A DNA stretch of 5,060 bases from an uncultured Rhodospirillales bacterium (GTDB lineage Bacteria; Pseudomonadota; Alphaproteobacteria; Acetobacterales; Acetobacteraceae), in contig CAIMVB010000326.1 in the NCBI GenBank assembly GCA_903844785.1, forward strand, positions 1 to 5,060, read 5' to 3'. How positions within the stretch are numbered: position 1 is the first letter of the stretch; each line of letters starts with the position of its first letter. Made by a program: the position numbers and the translations under genes. Positions 1 through 5,060 of the stretch are shown here, piece by piece. The notes beneath the pieces were generated by a model. It saw only the letters and a program-made list of their open reading frames with translations. It was not told where the DNA came from and made no database searches.

Positions 1-310
1 GCTTCACGCCTTCTTTGCCCTCGTATTCATTAGCGACCTTAAGATTGTTCAAAAAAAGATCTTAAAGGCCTCAACTGAAAGGAAGTATGTGATCCGGCGG
101 ATTCTTACTGCCCTCGGCGTTGCAAGGTCCGTGATCCGCATTTCGAGATTGACCTGATTGGAGCGGCAGAGCTGGTAATGAATGGTTTACCTGCAGATCG
201 GGAACGCATAAGAAGCCCGCAGTTCCGCGACACCCTGGCTACCCAGCTTATGGCCAACCAGCTCACGGGACATGATCAGGCATTACAATTTTCGTTTAAT
301 TTCATTCTAT
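1..310. other. Degenerate gene-poor stretch, possible gene debris
   Basis: No intact gene is visible in these 310 bases. On the plus strand one frame is open from the left edge to a TGA at 155-157, and another is open from 79 to a TAG at 310-312. The second reads like ordinary protein between about 151 and 300 (DLIGAAELVMNG, then RSPQFRDTLATQLMANQ), so a single frameshift near 120-150 could join two pieces of one old gene. On the minus strand the first 60 bases can instead be read as a hydrophilic peptide containing KVANEYEGKEGVK that runs off the left edge. I recognise no family in any of these readings and cannot choose a strand. The right end coincides with the break in the neighbouring IS relic, as expected if a gene and an IS were both truncated by one rearrangement. 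No promoter, terminator or RNA gene was seen. Confidence 0.4.
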
Positions 311-548
311 AGCATCTCTTTGGTGAGGCTGACGCTCGCTACCAGGCGCTTGAGCTGGATATTGTCTTCCTCGAGCTGACAGAGCCACTTCATCGCCGGT
401 GGCGTCAAACCGAAATACTTGCTGCGCCATCGGTGTCACGTCAGGATCAAATAGCCGGCTTGCGGCAAACTTCCTTCACCGTGGTCCCGTCCTCCACCTA
501 CTTCAATATGAATGCAATCTGCCACTCACAGAATCTGGCCTTCTTTAT
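307..548 (-). pseudogene. IS3-family transposase OrfA relic (helix-turn-helix subunit)
   Basis: OrfA of IS3 elements is the small DNA-binding subunit that is fused to OrfB by programmed frameshifting. Reading the minus strand from 548 gives KKARF..WQIAFILK, then VEDGTTVKEVCRK, then RWRSKYFGLTPPAMKWL and QLEEDNIQLKRLVASVSLTK. This is the family's typical order: the helix-turn-helix first, then the leucine-zipper-like LEEDN..LKRLV segment. Four lesions are visible. The expected ATG is ATA at 546-548. A Gln codon has become TAG at 498-500. One base is missing near 458-461, because the two halves are out of register by exactly one base. A TGA stands at 436-438 where a Phe/Tyr pair is usual. Restoring the base would give about 80 codons to the TAG at 307-309, which lies at the truncation junction rather than at a natural stop. 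The relic is clearly non-functional and old enough to have several independent hits. Confidence 0.85.
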
Positions 549-629
549 CCCCAAACTGGATCGTTCGGCGCGCACCAAACAGAACTGAAAATTTCTCAAA
601 AAATGGACCAATTTGTCGGGATCAGGTCA
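311..629 (-). mobile_element. Truncated IS3-family insertion sequence remnant
   Basis: This is the left-hand (orfA-proximal) part of an IS3-family element, lying on the minus strand. The putative terminus is at about 629: read on the minus strand it begins TGACCTGATCCCGAC, and IS3-family ends begin with TG. About 80 bases separate this terminus from the orfA start position, which is normal for the family. The orfA relic follows, and IS-like sequence stops abruptly near 311, after the codons for LTKEML. The rest of orfA, the whole of orfB (the DDE transposase) and the second inverted repeat are absent, so the element cannot move by itself and no target-site duplication can be checked. The family assignment rests on the orfA protein; the exact terminus is inferred. 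Confidence 0.75.
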
Positions 630-635
630 CGCTCT

Positions 636-1319
636 TTATTCATGCCGCCAAGCGTTTAGGGAGCCAAGGGGAAACCGGGCCTTGCGGATGCGGCTCCACG
701 TCACGCCCCGCCGAATTATATGGGCTGGGGTTCCGACGGATATTGTATGGCTTTCGGTGATATCTTTAAAAACAGAAGCGCCCGCGCCAATGATGCAGTC
801 GTCAGCAATGGTGACGCCCTTGGAAATCAGGACATTTGCGGCGATCCATACATGATCTCCAATTGTGACGGAGCCGGGGCTGTTTAGCCGTTCGCCAGTT
901 TCCAAACTCACGACGGAATGGGCATCCGTGGTGCGGATCTCAATGCCCCGTGAAAACATGCAATGCCTGCCTATGCGGATGTCACAGCCTTCTTGGGCAA
1001 GTAAATAGCAATTAGTAAAAGTCGTAAAATCGCCAATTTTGATAGTCTGCCCTTCGCCTTTAACAAGAATATGTCCGCGAATTTTACAGTTTTTTCCGAC
1101 TAAAACACGATTATTTTTGCCGAAAATATTGATTAGAATCTCGTTAGACGTGCTGTTTTTTCCAAACGACACGGCATTATGATCACCTTTGATACGAATA
1201 ACGGTCTTGCTGTACTTTGAGCCCAGGAAAGTTGTGCAATTTCCTTCGCCGGTTATCTGCAAATTTGGTTCCATTTTTTTACCTGGCAACTTCAACAAAA
1301 CTGCATCCACACTTGGCAT
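636..1319 (-). CDS. Left-handed beta-helix (hexapeptide-repeat) acyltransferase, WbbJ/maa-like
   Basis: A 227-residue protein of the LbH acetyltransferase superfamily, whose members move an acetyl group from acetyl-CoA to sugars or other hydroxyl/amino acceptors, commonly in capsule, O-antigen or exopolysaccharide synthesis. Imperfect hexapeptide repeats begin at about residue 38 (VIRIKG, ILINIFG, VLVGKN, TIKIGD, DIRIGR). His134 in RTTDAHS is the probable catalytic base. The classic C-terminal coil VTIGDHVWIAANVLISKGV runs on through IIGAGASV (151-183), and GTPAHII (196-202) closes the domain. Length suits the family; the acceptor cannot be told from sequence. The start chosen (ATG 1317-1319) is 5 bases from the upstream peptidase stop and has only a weak GGTGGG-like RBS. 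Met16 (ATG at 1272-1274) has AGG upstream followed by seven A's and would give 212 residues. The 5' half is AT-rich (27% GC in 1081-1140) while the 3' end is about 65% GC, which suggests acquired or mosaic DNA. An IS relic ends 7 bases past the stop. Confidence 0.88.
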   Translation of the reverse strand: MPSVDAVLLKLPGKKMEPNLQITGEGNCTTFLGSKYSKTVIRIKGDHNAVSFGKNSTSNEILINIFGKNNRVLVGKNCKIRGHILVKGEGQTIKIGDFTTFTNCYLLAQEGCDIRIGRHCMFSRGIEIRTTDAHSVVSLETGERLNSPGSVTIGDHVWIAANVLISKGVTIADDCIIGAGASVFKDITESHTISVGTPAHIIRRGVTWSRIRKARFPLGSLNAWRHE

Positions 1320-1324
1320 CCATT

Positions 1325-3352
1325 TTAGGCGCCCACCAACCCACGCTTGCGCAGCAGCGCATCCACCTGCGGCGGGCGGCCGCGGAAGGCGGTGTAAAGC
1401 GTCATTGGGTCTTCGGTATCACCCGCTTCAAAAATGCTTTTCAGCCCAGCGGCCAGCGCGGGCTCAAAGGGATTGCCGGCTTCCTCGAAAGCCTCAAAAC
1501 TATCGGCGTCCAGCACTTCGGCCCACAGATAGAAGTAATAGCCTGCCGCATAGCCATCGCCCGAAAATAAATGGCCGAAATGAATTGGGCGATGGCGCAG
1601 CGCCATGCCTTCCGGCATGCCGATTTCGGCCAGGAAGGCCGCTTCAAATTCTTCCAGGGCCAAATCCTCCGGCGTTTCATGCCGATGCAGCGCCAGATCA
1701 ATCAGCGCGCAAGATAGGTATTCCACCATTGCAAAACCCTGCCCATCATTGCGTGCGGCCAGCACACGGCCAAGCAAGGCTTCATCCAGTGCCGCGCCGG
1801 TTTCGTGATGGCGCGCATGGGTTTGCAGGGTCTCTGGCAGGCTCAACCAGTTTTCCATGACCTGGGAAGGGAATTCGACAAAATCTCCCAACACCGCCGT
1901 GCCGGATTGCGATGGGTAGCGCGCGCGGCTCATCAGCCCATGCAGCGCATGGCCAAATTCATGGAACAGCGTGCGCGCCTCATCAAAGGAAAGCAGGGTT
2001 GGTGTGGCGCGGGCCAGGTTGTTGTTATTGATGATGATGGGCGCGGTGCCTTCGCCCAGCCCATCGGCCACGCGAAAACTGCTCATCCAGGCGCCGGAGC
2101 GTTTGCCGGGGCGGGCATAATTATCAAGCAGCAAAAGCCCAACATGGCGTCCGGCCTGATCCAGGGCTTCAAAGCCGCGCAGATCGGCGTGGTAGCGCGG
2201 AATATCGGCGCGTTCTTCGAAGCTCAGGCCGAAAAGCCGCCCAGCCGTATCAAAAACCGCGCGCAACATGGCTTCCAATTCGAAATGCGGCTTCAACGCG
2301 GCGCCATCGAAATTATGCTTGGCCTGACGGGCCTTTTCCGCCCAATGGCGCCAATCCCAGGGCTCGATCGGGCCATGATGGCCGGCGGTGCGGGCAAAGG
2401 CTTCAAGTTCAGCCTTCTCAACCACGATGCGCCGCTTGGCGGGTTCCCAACAGGCGCGCAGCAATGCCTCAGCCGCTTCCGGTGAGCCCGCCATGGTATC
2501 GCGTAGGCGGAAGGCAGCGAAATCGGCTTCCCCCAGCAATTGCGCGCGTTCACGCCTGAGCGTGAGTATTTCGCGGATCAACGGCGCATTCTCCCGCCCC
2601 GGTGTCAGCGCGCCGCGCGCCGCAAAAGCGCGCCAGAGTTTCTCGCGCAAATCGCGCCGGGCGGAGAAGGTCAGGAAGGGCTCGGCTGAAGAACGCGAAA
2701 GGGTGAAAACAAGGCCATCCACCCCCTGCGCCATGGCCGCTTCGCGTGCGGCTTCGCGGGCAAAAGCGGGCAGGCCATCCAAATCGGCTTCAGTCAGTAC
2801 CAGACGCCAATCATTTTCATCAGCTAATACATTCTGGCCGAAGGCGGTGTGCAGCGTGGCAAGGCGTGTGGAGATTTCCCCAAGCCGAGTGCGCGCTTTT
2901 TCATCCAGCCCCGCGCCGGCGCGGGTCAGGCGCAGATAAAGCCGTTCCAGCAAGCGGCGTTGATCGGGCGCCAGTGCCAGCGCGTCCCGCCGTTCATGCA
3001 ACGCTGAAACGCGCTGGAAGATGGCGGGATCAAGCGCAATGGCCGTGCGATGCGCCGCCAGTTTGGGCGCGATATCGCGTTCCACCTTCTGGAGTGCTTC
3101 GGTCGCGTGGCTCGCCGCCAGGTTGAAAAAGGTAGCGCTGATGCGGCGGAGCAGACCACCCGCACCTTCCAGGGCTTCAATGGTATTGGCGAAGCTTGGT
3201 GTCGCCGGGATGGCGCCAATCGCAGCGATTTCAGCCCGATGCGCCGCCATGGCGGCTTCAAAGGCGTGCGGGAAATGGGCGGGCTCAATCGCCGCGAAGG
3301 GCGGCAGGCCGAAGGGCGTGGTCCAAGGGGTGAGCAGCGGGTTTTCGTTCAT
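1325..3352 (-). CDS. dcp: M3-family zinc oligopeptidase, peptidyl-dipeptidase Dcp type
   Basis: A 675-residue zinc metallopeptidase of family M3 (thimet oligopeptidase/OpdA/Dcp), full length beside the roughly 680-residue E. coli enzymes. It has no signal peptide and should act in the cytoplasm on short peptides, Dcp by removing C-terminal dipeptides. The long helical N-terminal part (about 1-250) forms the channel walls. The catalytic domain carries NYARPGKRSGAWMSSF (411-426), the zinc motif HEFGH (464-468, with His464, His468 and catalytic Glu465) and the third ligand Glu493 in DFVEFPSQ, 29 residues after the first His as in thimet oligopeptidase. GDGYAAGYYFYLW (598-610) supplies Tyr601, Tyr605 and Tyr608, matching the spacing of the substrate-binding tyrosines of thimet oligopeptidase. 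GAWMSSF and DFVEFPSQ favour Dcp over OpdA, though the MENW and LAARN stretches resemble OpdA. The start at 3350-3352 fits the usual N-terminus (NPLL.PW..PFGLPPF) but lacks a strong RBS. All key residues are intact. Confidence 0.93.
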   Translation of the reverse strand: MNENPLLTPWTTPFGLPPFAAIEPAHFPHAFEAAMAAHRAEIAAIGAIPATPSFANTIEALEGAGGLLRRISATFFNLAASHATEALQKVERDIAPKLAAHRTAIALDPAIFQRVSALHERRDALALAPDQRRLLERLYLRLTRAGAGLDEKARTRLGEISTRLATLHTAFGQNVLADENDWRLVLTEADLDGLPAFAREAAREAAMAQGVDGLVFTLSRSSAEPFLTFSARRDLREKLWRAFAARGALTPGRENAPLIREILTLRRERAQLLGEADFAAFRLRDTMAGSPEAAEALLRACWEPAKRRIVVEKAELEAFARTAGHHGPIEPWDWRHWAEKARQAKHNFDGAALKPHFELEAMLRAVFDTAGRLFGLSFEERADIPRYHADLRGFEALDQAGRHVGLLLLDNYARPGKRSGAWMSSFRVADGLGEGTAPIIINNNNLARATPTLLSFDEARTLFHEFGHALHGLMSRARYPSQSGTAVLGDFVEFPSQVMENWLSLPETLQTHARHHETGAALDEALLGRVLAARNDGQGFAMVEYLSCALIDLALHRHETPEDLALEEFEAAFLAEIGMPEGMALRHRPIHFGHLFSGDGYAAGYYFYLWAEVLDADSFEAFEEAGNPFEPALAAGLKSIFEAGDTEDPMTLYTAFRGRPPQVDALLRKRGLVGA

Positions 3353-3503
3353 GGTCCAAGTTTGCGGCGGCGCGGCGGCGCCGTCGAGGCCTTTTGGCTA
3401 TTTTCCCAAACCGGGGCTTCGGTTAGAAGGCGAGGGTGAAGACGTAAACATGCAGCAAGCCGGGCGCGCTGAGTGTGCCGGCCTGAACAGGGAGAAAAAC
3501 AAT
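3353..3503. other. Divergent intergenic region, peptidase / solute-binding protein
   Basis: This 151-base spacer separates the minus-strand peptidase from the plus-strand binding-protein gene, so both promoters should lie here or overlap the coding ends. A GCGGCGGCGCGGCGGCGCCG run occupies about 3364-3383. I found no pair of -35/-10 boxes or operator-like palindrome strong enough to call. The only clear signal is the ribosome binding site AGGGAGA at 3489-3495, 8 bases before the binding-protein ATG. Confidence 0.5.
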
Positions 3504-4478
3504 ATGTTGCAACGGCGTACAGCTTTGGGCTTGGCTTTGGCGGCTGGGCTTGCCCCGAATGTGGCGCGTGCCCAAGGCGCTTGGCGCCCGACACGCCCGG
3601 TGCGGCTGGTTGTGCCTTTTGCCCCTGGCGGTTCCAATGACATTGTCGGGCGCATCATCGCTGAAGCGGCGGGCAATATTCTGGGCCAGCCCGTGGTGGT
3701 GGAAAACCGTGCCGGCGCAGGCAGCGTGATTGGCGCAGAAAATGTCGCGCGGTCCCCCGCTGATGGTTATTCCGTGCTGATCAATAGCGCCCATGCCTCC
3801 GTACCGGCGCTGGTGGCGCGTGTGCCCTATGACACGGTCAATGATTTTGTGGGCATCGCGGTTGCTGGTTTCTCGCCGCATGTGTTGGTGGCCAATCCGC
3901 GCGCGCCCGTCACGAATGCTGCCGAATTGATTGCGCTGCTGCGCGCCAATCCCGGTAAGTTTAATTTTGCTTCGGCTGGTATCGGTAGCGGTGTGCATCT
4001 GGCCGGCGAGATTTTCCGTGGCATCAGCGCCGCGCAGTTTGAGATGGTGCATTACCGCGGCGGCGGGCCCGGTGTGGCAGCGCTGGTGAGCGGTGAGGCG
4101 CAATTTGGCACGCCCACAATGGCGTCCTCCCTCGGTCAAATCCGCGGTGGAGCGATCCGCGCCCTGGCCGTTGCGTCAAGCCAGCGCAGCCCGGCCTTGC
4201 CGGATGTGCCAAGCGCGACCGAAGCCGGCATTCCTGGCTTCATTTTTGAAGAATTCTTCCCTGTGCTTGCTCCGGCGGGTACACCGCCAGCAGCAGTTGC
4301 GGCTTTGGGCGCGGCCTTCCGCACTGCCATTCAGCAAAGCGCGCCGCGCTTAAATGAATTGGCCGGCGTGGTGCCGCGTCCGGGCTATGACACGCCTGAT
4401 CAGGTAATGAATGTGGTGCGCGAAGGGGTGAAAACCTACACGGATGTGTTGCGCGCTGCAGGCGTGAAGCCGGAATAA
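3504..4478 (+). CDS. Bug/TctC-type tripartite tricarboxylate transporter substrate-binding protein
   Basis: A 324-residue periplasmic solute-binding protein of the Bug (TctC) family. Its members bind carboxylates or other small organic acids and hand them to TctA/TctB membrane subunits, or act as orphan receptors; the ligand cannot be told from sequence. Residues 1-23 are a signal peptide: MLQRR, a hydrophobic Ala/Leu stretch, then the cleavage box ARA before QG. The RR could allow Tat export, but the full Tat motif is absent. Family marks in the mature protein are PVRLVVPFAPGG (32-43) with Asp46 and Arg50, ENRAGAGSVIGAENVA (67-82), SPADGY (84-89), FNFASAGIGSGVHLAGE (153-169) and HYRGGGP (183-189). 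The ATG at 3504 has AGGGAGA 8 bases upstream and places the signal peptide at the N-terminus. An in-frame ATG at 3450 would bury it. No tctA or tctB is in the window. An intrinsic terminator follows 18 bases after the stop. Confidence 0.93.
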   Translation: MLQRRTALGLALAAGLAPNVARAQGAWRPTRPVRLVVPFAPGGSNDIVGRIIAEAAGNILGQPVVVENRAGAGSVIGAENVARSPADGYSVLINSAHASVPALVARVPYDTVNDFVGIAVAGFSPHVLVANPRAPVTNAAELIALLRANPGKFNFASAGIGSGVHLAGEIFRGISAAQFEMVHYRGGGPGVAALVSGEAQFGTPTMASSLGQIRGGAIRALAVASSQRSPALPDVPSATEAGIPGFIFEEFFPVLAPAGTPPAAVAALGAAFRTAIQQSAPRLNELAGVVPRPGYDTPDQVMNVVREGVKTYTDVLRAAGVKPE

Positions 4479-4496
4479 TCAGGCTTGCCAGGATGG

Positions 4497-4530
4497 GGCG
4501 CGCCCTGCCTTGGGGCGTGCCTTTTGCTTT
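4497..4530 (+). terminator. Rho-independent terminator after the binding-protein gene
   Basis: The arms GGCGCGCCC (4497-4505) and GGGCGTGCC (4513-4521) form a nine-pair stem with one G-U pair and a seven-base loop. The stem is followed at once by TTTTGCTTTT (4522-4530 and one base further back in the run). It lies 18 bases past the stop of the binding-protein gene and should end that transcript before the thiolase. Confidence 0.85.
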
Positions 4531-4534
4531 TACG

Positions 4535-4555
4535 GCTGAGCCTTTCGGGTTCAGC
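4535..4555. other. Second hairpin upstream of the thiolase
   Basis: GCTGAGCC (4535-4542) pairs with GGTTCAGC (4548-4555), giving eight pairs with one G-U around a five-base TTTCG loop. It has no T-tract on either strand, so it is not a standard terminator. It ends 45 bases before the thiolase ATG and could be a 5' leader stem, a transcript-stabilising hairpin or half of a tandem terminator. Confidence 0.5.
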
Positions 4556-4600
4556 AATGATTAATGCAGCGCGCCGCTGCGAAGTTTAGGAAACATCACC

Positions 4601-5060
4601 ATGCCGGAAGCTTTTATCTGCGCCGCCTTGCGCACCCCGATTGGTCGCTTCGGCGGCAGCCTTTCTTCCGTGCGTACGGATGATCTGGGCGCCGTGCCGC
4701 TGAAGGCGCTGATGGAACGCAACCCCTCGGTTGATTGGGAAGCGGTGGATGATGTGATCTTCGGCTGCGCCAACCAGGCGGGCGAAGATAACCGCAATGT
4801 TGCGCGCATGGCGCTGCTGTTGGCGGGCCTGCCGCAAGCCATCCCCGGCAGTACGGTGAACCGGCTTTGCGGTTCTGGCATGGATGCGGTGGGTATTGCC
4901 GCACGCGCCATTCGCGCCGGCGAGGCTGAATTGATGATTGCGGGCGGTGTTGAAAGCATGTCCCGCGCGCCTTTCGTGATGCCCAAGGCCGACAGTGCCT
5001 TTTCCCGCAGCGCCGCGATTTACGACACCACCATTGGCTGGCGCTTCGTGAACCCCGCCA
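4601..5060 (+). CDS. pcaF: 3-oxoadipyl-CoA / acetyl-CoA thiolase, N-terminal part (runs off right edge)
   Basis: The first 153 codons of a thiolase, about two fifths of the usual length near 400. Thiolases cleave 3-oxoacyl-CoA with free CoA in the cytoplasm; PcaF performs the last step of the beta-ketoadipate pathway, giving succinyl-CoA and acetyl-CoA. The N-terminus AALRTPIGRFGGSL (8-21) is typical. DDVIFGCANQAGEDNRNVAR (50-69), the nucleophile Cys90 in VNRLCGSGMDAVG (86-98), AGGVESMSRAPFVM (114-127) and IYDTTIGWRFVNP (140-152) closely resemble PcaF/PaaJ-type 3-oxoadipyl-CoA thiolases as I remember them. The later catalytic His and second Cys motifs lie outside the window. The ATG at 4601 has TTTAGGAAA about 10 bases upstream and no better in-frame start. 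It begins 122 bases after the binding-protein gene and behind a terminator, so it probably has its own promoter. PaaJ, or a general FadA/AtoB thiolase, remains possible until the rest and the neighbours are seen. Confidence 0.9.
   Translation, partial: MPEAFICAALRTPIGRFGGSLSSVRTDDLGAVPLKALMERNPSVDWEAVDDVIFGCANQAGEDNRNVARMALLLAGLPQAIPGSTVNRLCGSGMDAVGIAARAIRAGEAELMIAGGVESMSRAPFVMPKADSAFSRSAAIYDTTIGWRFVNPA

Noticed and set aside
399..855. Plus-strand open frames across the IS relic and the acetyltransferase 3' end
   Set aside because: The minus strand explains this DNA as an IS3 orfA relic and an acetyltransferase C-terminus. The plus-strand peptides have no recognisable features.
1189..2485. 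Long plus-strand open frames opposite the peptidase gene (1189-1860 and 1805-2485)
   Set aside because: They are antisense shadows of a GC-rich gene. Their translations are low-complexity Arg/Pro/Ala-rich with no family motifs, and the peptidase frame carries all the catalytic motifs.
3364..3383. GCGGCGGCG-type run as a possible repeat or regulatory site
   Set aside because: It is short and imperfect, and is expected by chance in a GC-rich genome. No conserved operator symmetry is visible.
3409..3424. AACCG...CGGTT inverted repeat in the divergent intergenic region
   Set aside because: Only five pairs around a six-base loop with no T-tract, too weak to call an operator or terminator.
3021..3503. 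In-frame upstream extension of the binding-protein gene, including ATG codons at 3021 and 3450
   Set aside because: It overlaps the peptidase gene in antisense and would place the signal peptide in the middle of the protein. The ATG at 3504 has a good ribosome binding site directly before the signal peptide.
3423..4139. Minus-strand 238-codon open frame opposite the binding-protein gene
   Set aside because: It is a shadow in another frame of a clearly recognised protein, with no motifs and no ribosome binding site of its own.
4561..4986. Minus-strand open frame opposite the thiolase start
   Set aside because: It is antisense to conserved thiolase motifs including Cys90, and its translation matches no family I recognise.
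1..5060. CRISPR array, tRNA, rRNA, toxin-antitoxin or defence system
   Set aside because: No regularly spaced repeats, no cloverleaf or rRNA sequence, and no gene of these families was seen in any part of the window.

Overview
The window looks like chromosomal DNA from a GC-rich proteobacterium. Most likely it is an alphaproteobacterium of the Acetobacteraceae type (order Rhodospirillales). This is inferred from the GC-rich housekeeping-type genes (one counted 60-base line inside the peptidase gene is 62% GC), the Bug/TctC-type solute-binding protein and the style of the thiolase. No rRNA or other marker gene is present to prove it.

Layout from left to right. Positions 1-310 are degenerate DNA with no intact gene; short open stretches on both strands may be gene debris. 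Positions 311-629 hold a decayed left-hand fragment of an IS3-family insertion sequence: one terminus near 629 and a minus-strand orfA relic with a lost start codon, a nonsense codon, a one-base deletion and a second nonsense codon. It is cut off near 311, and orfB and the other terminus are gone. Seven bases beyond the IS terminus lies the stop codon of a minus-strand left-handed beta-helix (WbbJ/maa-like) acyltransferase (636-1319), which is much more AT-rich in its 5' half than its neighbours. Its start lies 5 bases past the stop of a full-length M3-family zinc metallopeptidase of the Dcp type (1325-3352, minus). This left third reads as the edge of an accessory, probably surface-polysaccharide-related segment abutting core genome.

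From 3353 rightward the genes run on the plus strand. A 151-base divergent intergenic region is followed by a periplasmic Bug/TctC-type solute-binding protein with a clear signal peptide (3504-4478). Then comes a strong intrinsic terminator (4497-4530), a second hairpin (4535-4555), and the first 153 codons of a 3-oxoadipyl-CoA/acetyl-CoA thiolase, probably pcaF (4601 to the right edge). The binding protein and thiolase could belong to one uptake-and-degradation theme (organic acids or aromatics to beta-ketoadipate), but the terminator argues that they are transcribed separately.

I see no CRISPR array, tRNA, rRNA, defence system or clear novel system. The most unusual parts are the IS/acetyltransferase/peptidase junctions, the steep base-composition gradient inside the acetyltransferase gene, and the double hairpin before the thiolase.
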